From contig NZ_CP017671.1 in NCBI RefSeq assembly GCF_001874625.1, positions 4,712,001-4,776,000 of the forward strand: a stretch of DNA of 64,000 bases, in the 5' to 3' direction. This DNA comes from Providencia rettgeri (GTDB lineage: Bacteria > Pseudomonadota > Gammaproteobacteria > Enterobacterales > Enterobacteriaceae). Every line of letters begins with the position of its first letter. Position 1 is the stretch's first letter. The position numbers and the translations under genes are program-made. A model generated the notes under the pieces. It had not been told where the DNA came from, made no database searches, and worked only from the letters and a program-made list of their open reading frames with translations. This document shows, one piece after another, positions 40,437 through 50,423 of this stretch.

Positions 40437-41225
40437 TCAAATGTTACGAATTAAATCTACTGGATAAGAATTAAATAAATAACCATCAAAATTAGGGTCA
40501 TCTACGTCTGAAAGTTCGAGGAGCCGCTGTTTCACATTTTCAAGATGTTGCCACATTGCAGCTTTTGCCGCTGCAGGGTCTTTTTTTATCATCGCAGCTA
40601 AAATCACTTCGTGGTCTGTCATCCAAGCTTTTCGATAATCTTTATCTGTAATACGTGCATGTAGCTTGAGCCACATTGGGTTATTTTCCCGCCATTCCCA
40701 TGACTGCTTAAGAAGTTCAACTAACATACTGTTATGCGTTGCTTGTGCAATCGCAAGGTGGAACTCACGGTCACCCGTTTCATCTTCACCCGTTTTTAGC
40801 TCGTCTCTCTCTCTTTTTAAAGCTTTACGCATATTTGCAATATCCACAGGGGTCACTTGTGTCGCTGCAAATTCTGCAATATTACTTTCTAGCAACTGGC
40901 GAGCTTGAAGTAACTCAAACGGCCCTGCTGCATTAAGGTCTGAGTTATCAATTTTACCTTGTTCAGCGGCTTCACTGTCCTTAGGTAAAGCAATGACGTA
41001 GACCCCAGACCCCTTTCGCACTTCAATCAGATTTTCAATTTCTAACATAATCAATGCTTCACGTACAACCGCACGAGAAACATCTAGCATTTCAGCAATT
41101 TCCCGTTCTGGAGGAAGCCTATCACCAATCGCATAGTCCATATTCGAGATCATTTGGCGTAAAGTATAACCGACTTCCTGGTAGGGACGTTTATATTCAG
41201 TAAACTGTGTCATTACATTGGCCAT
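40437..41225 (-). CDS. exuR: GntR/FadR-family hexuronate regulator (ExuR/UxuR type)
   Basis: 262 residues. N-terminal winged helix (about 17-80: GDRLPPEREIAEMLDVSRAVVREALIMLE) and FCD ligand domain; GPFELLQARQLLESNIAEFAATQVT and AAMWQHLENVKQRL match E. coli ExuR/UxuR. It should repress glucuronate genes and release on hexuronate. A symmetric TTGGTCGACCAA at 41267-41278 upstream of its start suggests autoregulation. ExuR and UxuR are close paralogues and cannot be told apart with certainty here. Confidence 0.88.
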   Translation of the reverse strand: MANVMTQFTEYKRPYQEVGYTLRQMISNMDYAIGDRLPPEREIAEMLDVSRAVVREALIMLEIENLIEVRKGSGVYVIALPKDSEAAEQGKIDNSDLNAAGPFELLQARQLLESNIAEFAATQVTPVDIANMRKALKRERDELKTGEDETGDREFHLAIAQATHNSMLVELLKQSWEWRENNPMWLKLHARITDKDYRKAWMTDHEVILAAMIKKDPAAAKAAMWQHLENVKQRLLELSDVDDPNFDGYLFNSYPVDLIRNI

Positions 41226-41266
41226 TATATTAAAACTGAGCTTCGATTGCCCTAGTCTAACAGATA

Positions 41267-41278
41267 TTGGTCGACCAA
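41267..41278. promoter_or_regulatory. ExuR/UxuR operator upstream of exuR
   Basis: TTGGTCGACCAA is a perfect 12-bp palindrome fitting the TTGGTnnACCAA core known for ExuR/UxuR. It lies about 42 nt upstream of the exuR start. Confidence 0.65.
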
Positions 41279-41400
41279 AAATAGTTTTACGCCAAACATT
41301 AGCAAGAAAAATAATAGAAAAGGTCCAATTCCAACAAAATATAGAATCAGACCTTGCAGTGTATTTACTTGATATATATAACTTTATAGGTTTACGATAA

Positions 41401-42696
41401 TTATGATGCTACCAGTGAGCTATCATGATCAGTTTTACTTTCTTCAGGCTCTTTTTTCTCTTTAATCAAAATCCACAGCACTGCTGCACCGATTAAATCG
41501 AATACTGCCAAAGCAACAAAGAATGGGCCAAAACCAATGATGCCAACAAATGCACCGATAAATAAGTTAAAGATTAACTGACCAGTCCAAGCGCATGCGC
41601 CAGCCATACCTACCGCTGTTGCTACCTCATTTTTCTTGAATAAATCAGCGCCTAATGTTGCTGCAACAGTGGATAATAATTGGTGCGAGAAGCCACCAAT
41701 ACTAATTAATAAAACAGCGATATAAGGATTTTCAACAATACTAACCAAACCAATCGTTGTCATCAAAATAGCGCCTATTGTGAAGGTAATACGACGAGAG
41801 TTAATTAATGAAATACCGCGATCGTTTAGGAATTTAGCAACAAAACCACTCGCTAGACAGCCTAGGTCCGCCATTAAGAAAGGTAGCCAAACGAACATCG
41901 CAATTTCTTTAAGACTAAAATTTAACGTCTCTACAAAGAAAATAGGCACCCAAAAGTTAATTGTTCCCCAAGCAGGGTCTGCAAGGAAACGGGAAATACC
42001 AATCCCCCAGAAATTACGTTGCTTTAAGATATTTTTGATCGACGTTTTTTCTTTTTTAGATGGCTGTAAATGCTTTTCTTGCCCTTCTTCAATATAAGCG
42101 CGTTCTTCATCTGATAACCTTTTCGCGTCTTTAGGGTCTTTATAGAAAAAGAACCAAATGAATGCAGCAATGATTGCTAGTACACCTGAAATAATGAAAG
42201 CGAATTCCCAACTATGAAATAAAATAGCCCACGCGATCAATGGTGGAGCTAACATGGCACCAAACGACGTCCCCATGTTAAACACACCTGTTGCTATACC
42301 GCGTTCTTTAGCAGGGAACCATGTTGACGCAGTTTTAACACCTGCTGGGATAGCCGAGGCTTCACTGAACCCCATCAACCCACGCATAAATGCGAGACCT
42401 TGCCATGTTCCTGTTAAAGCATGCCCCATAGTTGCTAGTCCCCAAATCAAAGCACAAATAAAGAAACCTAGCTTCAAACCAATGGTATCAATGAAAAAAC
42501 CCATTATTGGTTGACCAATTGTGTAGGCTAATTGGAACGCACTTACAATCCATGAGTATTGCTCTTTTGTAATGCCCGTTGTCTCCATAATAGTTGGGGC
42601 AGCAACACCTAATGCGGTTCTATCTAAATAGTTGATTATAGTTATAAAGCAAACCAAGAGAATCATGTACCATCGATAATGTCTTAACTTTTTCAT
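41401..42696 (-). CDS. exuT: Hexuronate:H+ symporter (MFS)
   Basis: 431 residues, twelve membrane segments, anion:cation symporter MFS branch. RWYMILLVCFITIINYLDRTALGVAAP, WPAKERGIATGVF-type loop (STWFPAKERGIATG) and GFSEASAIPAG match ExuT. Imports glucuronate and probably galacturonate. Divergent from uxuA across a 373-nt region with several operators; exuR follows on the same strand. Confidence 0.9.
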   Translation of the reverse strand: MKKLRHYRWYMILLVCFITIINYLDRTALGVAAPTIMETTGITKEQYSWIVSAFQLAYTIGQPIMGFFIDTIGLKLGFFICALIWGLATMGHALTGTWQGLAFMRGLMGFSEASAIPAGVKTASTWFPAKERGIATGVFNMGTSFGAMLAPPLIAWAILFHSWEFAFIISGVLAIIAAFIWFFFYKDPKDAKRLSDEERAYIEEGQEKHLQPSKKEKTSIKNILKQRNFWGIGISRFLADPAWGTINFWVPIFFVETLNFSLKEIAMFVWLPFLMADLGCLASGFVAKFLNDRGISLINSRRITFTIGAILMTTIGLVSIVENPYIAVLLISIGGFSHQLLSTVAATLGADLFKKNEVATAVGMAGACAWTGQLIFNLFIGAFVGIIGFGPFFVALAVFDLIGAAVLWILIKEKKEPEESKTDHDSSLVAS

Positions 42697-42744
42697 AGTC
42701 AGCCTTTTAGGGTTTATATTTTTCTAATCATCCTGAACAGATAC

Positions 42745-42781
42745 TTGGTTAACCCAACTAATGATAAAATTGGTAAACCTG
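42745..42781. promoter_or_regulatory. Two ExuR/UxuR-type operators on the exuT side
   Basis: TTGGTTAACCCA at 42745-42756 and TTGGTAAACCTG at 42770-42781, spaced 25 bp start to start. Each keeps the left half TTGGT and ACC of the core TTGGTnnACCAA with one or two mismatches in the right half. They lie 50-85 nt upstream of exuT. Confidence 0.55.
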
Positions 42782-42879
42782 AAAGAAAAATAGTTTTAAA
42801 TCGATAAGTTTTATATTTAGCTGACTGGATTCTGCACAAAATGATGCCTTTGTTTTGTGAGCTGTATCTTGGTTTATAA

Positions 42880-42936
42880 TTGGTGACCCAAATTTAATGA
42901 GTATTTGTGATCTGGTTAACCAAATTGGTTGACCTC
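42880..42936. promoter_or_regulatory. Three ExuR/UxuR-type operators on the uxuA side
   Basis: TTGGTGACCCAA (42880-42891), CTGGTTAACCAA (42912-42923) and TTGGTTGACCTC (42925-42936). The last two nearly abut. They lie 130-190 nt upstream of uxuA. Together with the exuT-side pair this makes five sites in one intergenic region. Confidence 0.6.
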
Positions 42937-43069
42937 TGTGGATATTAAGAAAATATCATGGCACACTTTTTAGCAAATAAGTTAAATGACTATAGTTCCA
43001 ACTGCTGTATTGCAAGAAGAACTTATTAGCCGATTTAGATGCATTAGTGAAATATAAACGAGGTTAAGT

Positions 43070-44257
43070 ATGAAGCAAACTTGGCGTTGGTATGGACCGG
43101 CGGACCCGGTTTCCCTTTCTGATATTCGTCAGGCTGGTGCAACGGGTATTGTTACAGCACTTCATCACATACCAAACGGGGAAGTCTGGAGTATTGAAGA
43201 AATAAAACAGCGTAAAGACTTGATTGAAGCGAACCAGCTAGAATGGTCAGTCGTTGAAAGTATTCCTATTCATGAAGATATCAAAACCCATACAGGGGAC
43301 TACGATAAATGGATAGCAAACTATCAACAATCTATGCGCAACCTTGCAGCCTGTGGTATTCATACTGTTTGTTATAATTTCATGCCAGTGCTTGATTGGA
43401 CACGCACGGATTTAGAATATGAATTACCAGATGGTTCAAAAGCATTACGTTTTGACCAAATTGCTTTTGCTGTCTTTGAGATCCACTTATTACAGCGTGA
43501 AAATGCAGAACAAGATTATACAGCCCAAGAGCTTGCTCAGGCTAAACAGCGCTTTGAATCAATGAGTGATGAGGAAAAGCAAAAACTTATCAATAATATT
43601 ATTGCTGGCTTACCGGGTGCTGAAGAAGGCTATACCCTTGAACAATTCCGCCAACATTTAAAACTCTATGCAGATATTGATAAAAATAAACTGCGTGAAC
43701 ACTTTGCTTATTTCTTAAAGAAAATCATCCCTGTAGCTGAAGAGATTGGAATGAAAATGGCGGTTCACCCTGATGACCCTCCTCGTCCAATATTAGGCTT
43801 ACCACGTATCGTTTCGACCATTGAAGATATGAAGTGGATGGCAGATACCGTAAATAGTGATGCAAACGGCTACACTATGTGCACCGGTTCGTATGGTGTC
43901 CGTGCGGATAACGACCTAGTTAACATGATCCGTACTTTTGGCTCACGTATTTATTTTCTTCACTTACGTTCTACGTTACGCGAAGAAAATCCAAACACTT
44001 TCCATGAAGCTGCCCACTTAGCAGGTGATGTGGACATGTATAATGTCATTTGTGCTGTTGCAGAAGAAGAACATCGCAGAATACAAACTGGTTCAGGTGA
44101 GTTAATCCCTATGCGCCCAGATCATGGCCACCAAATGCTTGATGACCTGAAGAAAAAGACCAACCCTGGATATTCCGCAATTGGCCGCCTAAAAGGACTT
44201 GCTGAAATTCGTGGATTAGAACTGGGTATTCACCGCGCATTCTATTCTAAGAAATAA
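43070..44257 (+). CDS. uxuA: Mannonate dehydratase
   Basis: Converts D-mannonate to 2-keto-3-deoxygluconate. 395 residues (E. coli 394). TIM-barrel protein starting [16 protein letters not shown], with HPDDPP, the metal-site stretch [10 protein letters not shown] and [13 protein letters not shown] lies 7-8 nt before ATG 43070. First gene of uxuA-uxuB-uxaC. Confidence 0.96.
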   Translation: MKQTWRWYGPADPVSLSDIRQAGATGIVTALHHIPNGEVWSIEEIKQRKDLIEANQLEWSVVESIPIHEDIKTHTGDYDKWIANYQQSMRNLAACGIHTVCYNFMPVLDWTRTDLEYELPDGSKALRFDQIAFAVFEIHLLQRENAEQDYTAQELAQAKQRFESMSDEEKQKLINNIIAGLPGAEEGYTLEQFRQHLKLYADIDKNKLREHFAYFLKKIIPVAEEIGMKMAVHPDDPPRPILGLPRIVSTIEDMKWMADTVNSDANGYTMCTGSYGVRADNDLVNMIRTFGSRIYFLHLRSTLREENPNTFHEAAHLAGDVDMYNVICAVAEEEHRRIQTGSGELIPMRPDHGHQMLDDLKKKTNPGYSAIGRLKGLAEIRGLELGIHRAFYSKK

Positions 44258-44280
44258 TTATCTCACCGTTGTACCTGACA

Positions 44281-44304
44281 AGCGGCCAAACCAAATTGGC
44301 CGCT
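44281..44304 (+). repeat. Intercistronic hairpin uxuA-uxuB
   Basis: AGCGGCCAA, 6-nt loop, TTGGCCGCT: a perfect 9-bp G+C-rich stem without a following U tract. More likely an mRNA-stabilising or processing element than a terminator, since uxuB starts 19 nt later. Confidence 0.6.
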
Positions 44305-44322
44305 AATTAACAGGGGTTCGTC

Positions 44323-45789
44323 ATGGAAAAAAATATCGTTACCTCGGCAATTAATGCTACTCGCCCACACTGGACAGCCGACCGCTTAACCACTCGTATC
44401 GTACACCTAGGTTGTGGTGCTTTTCATCGTGCACATCAAGCGCTGTATACTCATCACGTATTAGAAAAAACAGATAGTGATTGGGGTTATTGTGAGGTTA
44501 ATTTGATCTCAAAGCATGATGCTGCTTTGATAGAAAATCTCAAACAACAATCCATGCTTTATACCGTGGCTGAAAAAGGTGAAACACATACCGAATTAAA
44601 AATTATTGGTTCAATGAAAGAAGCATTACACCCTCTCATTGACGGTATTGACGCCATTATTGAAAAAATGGCCTCACCATCAGTGAGTATCGTTTCTCTT
44701 ACTGTAACCGAAAAAGGCTACTGTACAGACCCTGCCACTGGGAAGTTAGATAAAAATAACCAACTAATTCAACAAGATTTAGCAACACCATCTCAACCAG
44801 CATCTGCTATTGGCTATATTACTGCAGCACTAAAACTTCGTTATGAACGCCAACTACCACCGTTTACTGTTCTTTCTTGTGATAATGTCCGTGAAAATGG
44901 CCATGTTGCTAGAGAAGCGGTGCTAGGTTTAGCCCAATTACAAAGTAGTGAATTAGCCGCGTGGATAGAAAATAATGTGACATTTCCTTGCACAATGGTT
45001 GACCGCATTGTTCCCGCCGCAACAGAAGAAACACTGGCTGAAATTGCTGAGCTTTTAGGGGTCAAAGACACTTGTGCCATTGCTTGTGAGCCTTTCAGAC
45101 AATGGGTTATTGAAGATAATTTTGTTAACGGTAGGCCTGAATGGGACTGTGCTGGCGCTCAATTTGTTGAGGATGTGGTTCCATTTGAACTAATGAAACT
45201 AAGGATGCTAAACGGCAGTCATTCCTTCTTAGCTTACCTTGGTTATTTAGGTGGTTATGCTCACATATCTGACACTATGACCAACCCAGACTATCGTCGC
45301 GCAGCCTATGCATTAATGATGAATGAACAAGCTCCCACCTTGGTTATGCCTGAAGAAGTGAATTTAGCAGATTACGCAAGTAGCTTAATAAATCGCTTCA
45401 CTAACCCTTCGTTGAAACACCAAACTTGGCAAATCGCTATGGACGGAAGCCAAAAATTACCGCAACGTATGTTAGATCCTATCGCATGGCATATGACTAA
45501 TAAGACTGACTATCGCCATCTCGCTTTAGGGATTGCGGGGTGGATGCGTTATGTTGCTGGTGTTGACGAACAAGGCAACAAAATCGATGTTCGGGACCCT
45601 CTCGTTGATACCTACACGGCTATTTATACCAAACATGGGCTTAACGTTTCGGTTGTAGATGATTTACTCGCTATCGATGCTATTTTTGGTACTGAGCTTC
45701 CCAAGAATCCATTATTTGTGAAAGTAATTAAATCGGCTTATCAACAATTACTCGATATGGGTGCACGCCAAGCTGTTGCCACGCTTTAA
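44323..45789 (+). CDS. uxuB: Fructuronate reductase (mannonate oxidoreductase)
   Basis: NADH-dependent reduction of fructuronate to mannonate. 488 residues (E. coli 486). N-terminal [18 protein letters not shown] (nucleotide-binding), [12 protein letters not shown], and the long-chain mannitol-dehydrogenase core [20 protein letters not shown] with the catalytic Lys are present. It follows uxuA after a hairpin and precedes uxaC by 14 nt. Confidence 0.95.
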   Translation: MEKNIVTSAINATRPHWTADRLTTRIVHLGCGAFHRAHQALYTHHVLEKTDSDWGYCEVNLISKHDAALIENLKQQSMLYTVAEKGETHTELKIIGSMKEALHPLIDGIDAIIEKMASPSVSIVSLTVTEKGYCTDPATGKLDKNNQLIQQDLATPSQPASAIGYITAALKLRYERQLPPFTVLSCDNVRENGHVAREAVLGLAQLQSSELAAWIENNVTFPCTMVDRIVPAATEETLAEIAELLGVKDTCAIACEPFRQWVIEDNFVNGRPEWDCAGAQFVEDVVPFELMKLRMLNGSHSFLAYLGYLGGYAHISDTMTNPDYRRAAYALMMNEQAPTLVMPEEVNLADYASSLINRFTNPSLKHQTWQIAMDGSQKLPQRMLDPIAWHMTNKTDYRHLALGIAGWMRYVAGVDEQGNKIDVRDPLVDTYTAIYTKHGLNVSVVDDLLAIDAIFGTELPKNPLFVKVIKSAYQQLLDMGARQAVATL

Positions 45790-45803
45790 GGTTGGATAAT
45801 GAT

Positions 45804-47216
45804 ATGAAAACATTTCTTTGCGAAGATTTTTTACTGAATAACGAAATTGCTCGCCGCCTTTATCATGAGTATGTCGCGACAATGCCAATCTATGATTATC
45901 ATTGTCATTTAAACCCTCGCGAAATTGCAGAAAACAGACAGTTTGATAACCTCGGGCAGATTTGGCTAGAAGGCGACCATTACAAATGGCGTGGTATGCG
46001 ATCAGCGGGTATCCCTGAAGCTCTGATCACGGGTAAGGAAACTAGTGACTATGAAAAATATCAAGCTTGGGCAAAAACAGTGCCAATGACACTAGGTAAT
46101 CCACTATACCATTGGACACATTTAGAGCTAAGGCGCCCTTTTGGTATCACTGGTAAACTTTTTTCACCTGACACCGCCGATACCATTTGGCACGATGCCA
46201 ACGAAAAACTGACACAGCCTGATTTTTCGGCTCGCGGTATCATGCAGCAAATGAATGTACGTATGGTAGGAACAACGGATGACCCTATCGATACATTAGA
46301 ATATCACCAAAAAATTGCCCAAGATAAAACCTTTAATATTGACGTTCGCCCGAGCTGGCGTCCAGATAGAGCCTTTAAAATTGAGCTTGATGGATTTGTC
46401 GACTATATCAGCAAATTGGGTAAATCCGCTGATATCGAAATTACACGCTTTAGTGATTTGCTATCTGCATTAGCAGTGCGGATAACACATTTTGATCAGC
46501 ACGGTTGTGTGGCATCTGACCACGGCATTGAAGTATTACGTTATGCCCCTATCCCCGATGAAAGCGTGTTAGATACTATTTTACAAAATAGGCTTAATGG
46601 CCAACCATTAGATGAGCTGTCTATTGCTCAGTTTTCTACTGCGGTGCTTGTCTGGCTAGGGAAACAATACGCCAAACATAATTGGGTCATGCAGTTACAT
46701 ATAGGTGCGCTACGCAATAATAACACCCGTATGTTTAAGTTATTAGGCGCAGATAGCGGCTTTGATTCTATCGGAGACAGCCCTATTGCTTATCCACTGT
46801 CTCGTTTATTAGATGAGATGGACAAAAATAATGAGCTGCCAAAAACCATTTTATATTGCTTGAATCCTCGTGATAACGAAGTTTTAGCGACCATGATAGG
46901 TAACTTTCAAGGCGGAGGCATCGCAGGAAAAATTCAGTTTGGTTCTGGCTGGTGGTTTAATGACCAAAAAGATGGCATGTTACGTCAACTTGAGCAGCTC
47001 TCACAATTGGGGTTATTGAGCCAATTTGTCGGTATGTTAACTGACTCCCGTAGTTTCCTATCCTATACGCGCCATGAATACTTCCGTCGTATTTTGTGTA
47101 ATATGTTAGGAACGTGGGTAATCAATGGTGAAATTCCAAATGAGGAAAAAATGCTAGGTAAAATGGTACAAAATATTTGCTTTAATAATGCAGAAAATTA
47201 CTTTTCAGCACCCTAG
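45804..47216 (+). CDS. uxaC: Glucuronate isomerase
   Basis: Isomerises glucuronate to fructuronate (and galacturonate to tagaturonate). 470 residues, exactly the E. coli length, from ATG 45804 ([17 protein letters not shown]); a TTG at 45792 is the other in-frame option. Metal-binding [15 protein letters not shown] and [16 protein letters not shown] are intact. Third gene of the operon. With uxuB and uxuA it completes glucuronate to KDG; uxaA and uxaB are not in the window. Confidence 0.96.
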   Translation: MKTFLCEDFLLNNEIARRLYHEYVATMPIYDYHCHLNPREIAENRQFDNLGQIWLEGDHYKWRGMRSAGIPEALITGKETSDYEKYQAWAKTVPMTLGNPLYHWTHLELRRPFGITGKLFSPDTADTIWHDANEKLTQPDFSARGIMQQMNVRMVGTTDDPIDTLEYHQKIAQDKTFNIDVRPSWRPDRAFKIELDGFVDYISKLGKSADIEITRFSDLLSALAVRITHFDQHGCVASDHGIEVLRYAPIPDESVLDTILQNRLNGQPLDELSIAQFSTAVLVWLGKQYAKHNWVMQLHIGALRNNNTRMFKLLGADSGFDSIGDSPIAYPLSRLLDEMDKNNELPKTILYCLNPRDNEVLATMIGNFQGGGIAGKIQFGSGWWFNDQKDGMLRQLEQLSQLGLLSQFVGMLTDSRSFLSYTRHEYFRRILCNMLGTWVINGEIPNEEKMLGKMVQNICFNNAENYFSAP

Positions 47217-47240
47217 CAAACCTTTTATCACTTTTTATAT

Positions 47241-47275
47241 AGGCATAATCCCCTACGAATAAGGAGATTATGCCT
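47241..47275. terminator. Hairpin between uxaC and the DUF1275 gene
   Basis: AGGCATAATC and GATTATGCCT form a perfect 10-bp stem, extended by CC/GG, 24 nt after the uxaC stop and 18 nt before the convergent stop. Neither strand has a strong U tract. Confidence 0.55.
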
Positions 47276-47293
47276 CATAACGGCTTTTATCCA

Positions 47294-48010
47294 TCAATCC
47301 GAATCTATTGGTAGCTGTTTATTTTCTTTCGAAAACTGGCGACCAGAGAAAAATATCAAACATAACGGAATTAATGTAGCAAACAATGCATATTCCCTTG
47401 CATAATCAGCGAGTAATACCATGAGAAATGCCCCACCAGCAAAACCCAAGAGCGTCAGAAAATAACAATAACTTTTATACAATGCGTTTTTTCTGGCTTT
47501 ACCTTTAAATGCGATAGACTCTGCTAAAGAACTAAAACCTAGCTGTACATTTAAGGTGACTGCAATATTCCCGTATAACATGCCATTAATTTTGTGGAAT
47601 GCATTACCCTGCATACCTGCAATAAAAGACAAAGCCCAAACGGCATGAAACCCCTTAGATTGGATATTGAATAAAAAAATATACGCGATCAGCAGCAATA
47701 AAAGGGCTATTTCAAGTGACAGTAAAGTGAATGTCCATGTTTTCTCATCGGTATTATAGCGATAACGGATCAATGCCAGTAACATAGCTCCCGCACCAAA
47801 TGAGAAAATAGAAATAACATAAGGCGTCACCGCAGCCAGACCGTTTTCAGCAAATTGATAACCTAGCATGATGATATTGCCCGACTGAAACGTCGCAAAT
47901 GATTTCGTTGTGAAAAAGGCATAGCCATCCAACATCCCTGAGGCAATCGCTAATAAAAATGCAATAGTGGGTAATTGCATAAACGGCACTTGTGGTGAAG
48001 AGGTTGTCAT
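47294..48010 (-). CDS. DUF1275 (YoaK-like) membrane protein
   Basis: 238 residues with six to seven hydrophobic segments. FLLAIASGMLDGYAFFTTKSFATFQSGNIIMLG carries the family's G-x-x-D-A/G ... QTGN-like signature (here QSGN). GMQGNAFHKING and NVQLGF are further family positions. Function unknown; often described as a putative small-molecule permease. Sits between the hexuronate and oxalate loci. Confidence 0.8.
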   Translation of the reverse strand: MTTSSPQVPFMQLPTIAFLLAIASGMLDGYAFFTTKSFATFQSGNIIMLGYQFAENGLAAVTPYVISIFSFGAGAMLLALIRYRYNTDEKTWTFTLLSLEIALLLLLIAYIFLFNIQSKGFHAVWALSFIAGMQGNAFHKINGMLYGNIAVTLNVQLGFSSLAESIAFKGKARKNALYKSYCYFLTLLGFAGGAFLMVLLADYAREYALFATLIPLCLIFFSGRQFSKENKQLPIDSD

Positions 48011-48462
48011 ATTTTATTTCCCTGTATTGAACTCTCTATTTTTGAGCAGCTCGGCCGACTCATAATCGAAGTGATATGCACCGTAAAAATCGTCTTAAAT
48101 AAATTTGTTTTTTTGCCAATTTAGTCGATACATAATCCAAAATAACCAAAATAATGCATAGAGGGCGGAACAATAATTGAGTATTTCTTAATAAACCGTT
48201 TTTTATTTTTAGAGCTAAATAAAAATAAAAAAACCAACTGTAAAATAAATGCAAATTCAGAATTGAAATTCAAAATAAACCGTGATTAAAAACTTCACTA
48301 GAAATACTCGCAATTAAAACCAACAAGGCAACAACACCAAAAAAGTGAAGTGTTTTAACTCTCCTTTGCCGGCTTTTAATTGCTAATGAGTAATATTTTT
48401 CATATTAATAACTTAGTATTCCTGTTGTAACCAAATGAATTACAACAGGAAAACAAAAATAA
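48011..48462. other. 452-nt A+T-rich intergenic region
   Basis: Lies upstream of the DUF1275 gene and downstream of the nitrilase gene, both leftward. Contains the hairpin at 48419-48451 and otherwise homopolymer-rich A/T sequence. No ORF above 64 codons with coding signs, no RNA gene seen. Confidence 0.5.
48419..48451 (-). terminator. Hairpin closing the oxalate operon
   Basis: TTCCTGTTGTAA, 9-nt loop, TTACAACAGGAA: a perfect 12-bp stem, 11 nt after the stop of the last gene. No U tract follows on the minus strand, so it may protect the 3' end rather than terminate by itself. Confidence 0.6.
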
Positions 48463-50196
48463 CTACCGAGTTAGCGGCGTAAACCAAATGGCTTGCTGCC
48501 CACTAATTAAACGCTCTTGATTAATCCAAGTAAAAGGAGCAGGAACCTGTGTTTGTAATCTAACATCTTCAGCCCCTCTCTGTGCTGTTAATGTTGGCGT
48601 CAGTACGACGGGTTCAGGCCCGTATATGGCGGCCGACGTTGAATCTCGTTCATTGCGGCCTCCACATATCACCCATAGTTGGTTTAATGTTGCGATAGCA
48701 TAAGGGATAAAATCCGCTCGCCCAGTCGGTGGGTTTTCCACAGAATAAAGATGGCTATCAATTTCAACTTTCAAATCACTCGGTATGCCCGCTGGCGCCG
48801 CCAAAATATCAGCGCGTAATGCACTATATAACCCCGCGAGTTCTGGGACTTCTAATTCATGTGCCGCAGCCAAAGCAATGCGCCCAATAGGAGTTGCCGT
48901 GACACTGACTGCATGGCCTGCCATTGCCCAGCCACTATCACGCTCATTAAGGTGTGTCACTCGATAACGGGCGAGTATATCCCCCGCTGGGCCCGCTAGC
49001 ACCACCGTGTGGTACAGTTTATCGGTATCAATTTCAGGGTAACTACCTACAATATACCCTTTCCCTTCATAAGCTGCTTTGCAAAGGGTTTGTTCAAATA
49101 CCCCTCCTCGTGTTTCGGCATGGGACAAAATAATATTCGGGTCATCGGTATAAGGAAGTGCCGAAAGCTCAGGTAAAACTAAGAGTTCATTCTCACCCAC
49201 CTGAATAGAGTCTAACTTAGAGACTGATTTTTCCCACTGGGCTGCAATAAAAGTGGTTTGCACTATCGTCGAAGTTGCATTGATATCCGTAGGGCTACGA
49301 TGAAATGCAAGTGTTGGGGAATATAAGTCAGGACGACGCTTAGCAAGCAAAGTATTACGCTGTTTATCGGCTTCATCTAAATCAATCATTGCACTATATA
49401 TGCCATTCAACCCGGGTTCCAATTCTAAAGGGCTTAACACCGGGGACTGCGCCACCTTATGACCGGACGGGGACCACACACTCGACCCCCCATTATAATA
49501 CAGCTGTCCCTTGGTAATTGGATTCGTTTCAATACCGCTGCGTGTCGCACAAACTACCCATACGCCATTCAGTGCACTCATATGTTGAACATGGGCCACT
49601 GTTGAGTGGTCACCTAGCATTTCTGCCGCTGTTGCATCAGGCATCATACGGTCCGAAACTGAATGCCAACCAATAATTTGAGCCCCTTCAAGTGCCGCTA
49701 AACGAACATATTGCCAATAGGTATCGTCATAACAAATTAATAATGCGATGCGGCCTATCGGGGTATCAAACGTTTTCACACCAGTATTACCCGGAGCAAA
49801 TACTTTTTGGTCTTGGGAGTTCAACCCTATTTTTCGATATTTACCAATGATACCTTCAGGCCCCATTAGGACCGCTGAATTATAAGCTAAGCCTGTTTCA
49901 CTATCTCGCTCAGCAATACCAACGCTCATATACATGCCAGTCTGTGCGAGGACAGGCAAAATTGCCGCCGTCGTTTTACCCGGAATAGTATCTAAATAAG
50001 GTGCTAACTCAGCCGTGTCCGAAAATAAATAACCGCTAACCGCTGTTTCAGGAAAAACGGCATAGTCGACACCCTGAGCAGCAACTTTCTCTGCAGCTGC
50101 AACTAGGCGTTGAATATTCCCATTTAAATCACCCCATGCAGGAACAAAATCAACGGCAGCAACCTTACTACTTTTTTTAATTTCAGAAATACGCAT
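48463..50196 (-). CDS. Tandem carbon-nitrogen hydrolase (nitrilase superfamily), second domain degenerate
   Basis: 577 residues, about twice the usual nitrilase length. Domain 1 (about 10-295) has the complete Glu-Lys-Cys triad: E50 in VFPETAVSGY, K122 in KYRKIGLN, C155 in LLICYDDTYW. Domain 2 (about 310-575) keeps E343 (VLPELSALPY), but the Lys position reads RYRVTHLNERD and the Cys position reads IALAAAHELEVPEL. ATG 50196 has AAGGA 7 nt upstream and is preferred to TTG 50214. Substrate unknown; an amide or nitrile related to oxalate or formate is suggested only by context. Last gene of the oxalate run, after a 227-nt gap with a long palindrome. Confidence 0.82.
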   Translation of the reverse strand: MRISEIKKSSKVAAVDFVPAWGDLNGNIQRLVAAAEKVAAQGVDYAVFPETAVSGYLFSDTAELAPYLDTIPGKTTAAILPVLAQTGMYMSVGIAERDSETGLAYNSAVLMGPEGIIGKYRKIGLNSQDQKVFAPGNTGVKTFDTPIGRIALLICYDDTYWQYVRLAALEGAQIIGWHSVSDRMMPDATAAEMLGDHSTVAHVQHMSALNGVWVVCATRSGIETNPITKGQLYYNGGSSVWSPSGHKVAQSPVLSPLELEPGLNGIYSAMIDLDEADKQRNTLLAKRRPDLYSPTLAFHRSPTDINATSTIVQTTFIAAQWEKSVSKLDSIQVGENELLVLPELSALPYTDDPNIILSHAETRGGVFEQTLCKAAYEGKGYIVGSYPEIDTDKLYHTVVLAGPAGDILARYRVTHLNERDSGWAMAGHAVSVTATPIGRIALAAAHELEVPELAGLYSALRADILAAPAGIPSDLKVEIDSHLYSVENPPTGRADFIPYAIATLNQLWVICGGRNERDSTSAAIYGPEPVVLTPTLTAQRGAEDVRLQTQVPAPFTWINQERLISGQQAIWFTPLTR

Positions 50197-50326
50197 ATGA
50201 CAATCCTTATTCAACGAATAGAGTAGTAAAAAGCCCCCACTATTAATGAATAATTAATCGTGGATAGAATAGAAAAATAATTTATGGGTTTAAAAAGTGA
50301 ATTAAGCCATTCAAATTCTGTGCATT

Positions 50327-50366
50327 ATTGTTATATTTGAATATATTAATATCCAAATATAACAAT
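50327..50366. repeat. Long palindrome upstream of the nitrilase gene
   Basis: ATTGTTATATTTG (50327-50339) and CAAATATAACAAT (50354-50366) are perfect 13-bp inverted repeats around a 14-nt A/T core. Lies in the gap between the second frc and the nitrilase gene. Could be an operator or a transcript hairpin. Confidence 0.6.
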
Positions 50367-50423
50367 TTAATATTGACTATCTATTTAAGCTCACCAATTA
50401 TTAGGTGTTTAAAGTATTATTAA

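Larger units (their letters stand above)
42697..43069. other. 373-nt divergent exuT/uxuA control region
   Basis: Holds two clusters of TTGGTnnACC-type sites (listed separately), one on the exuT side and one on the uxuA side, plus TGTGA half sites near 42858 and 42906 that could belong to CRP sites but lack clear partners. No ORF. Confidence 0.7.
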
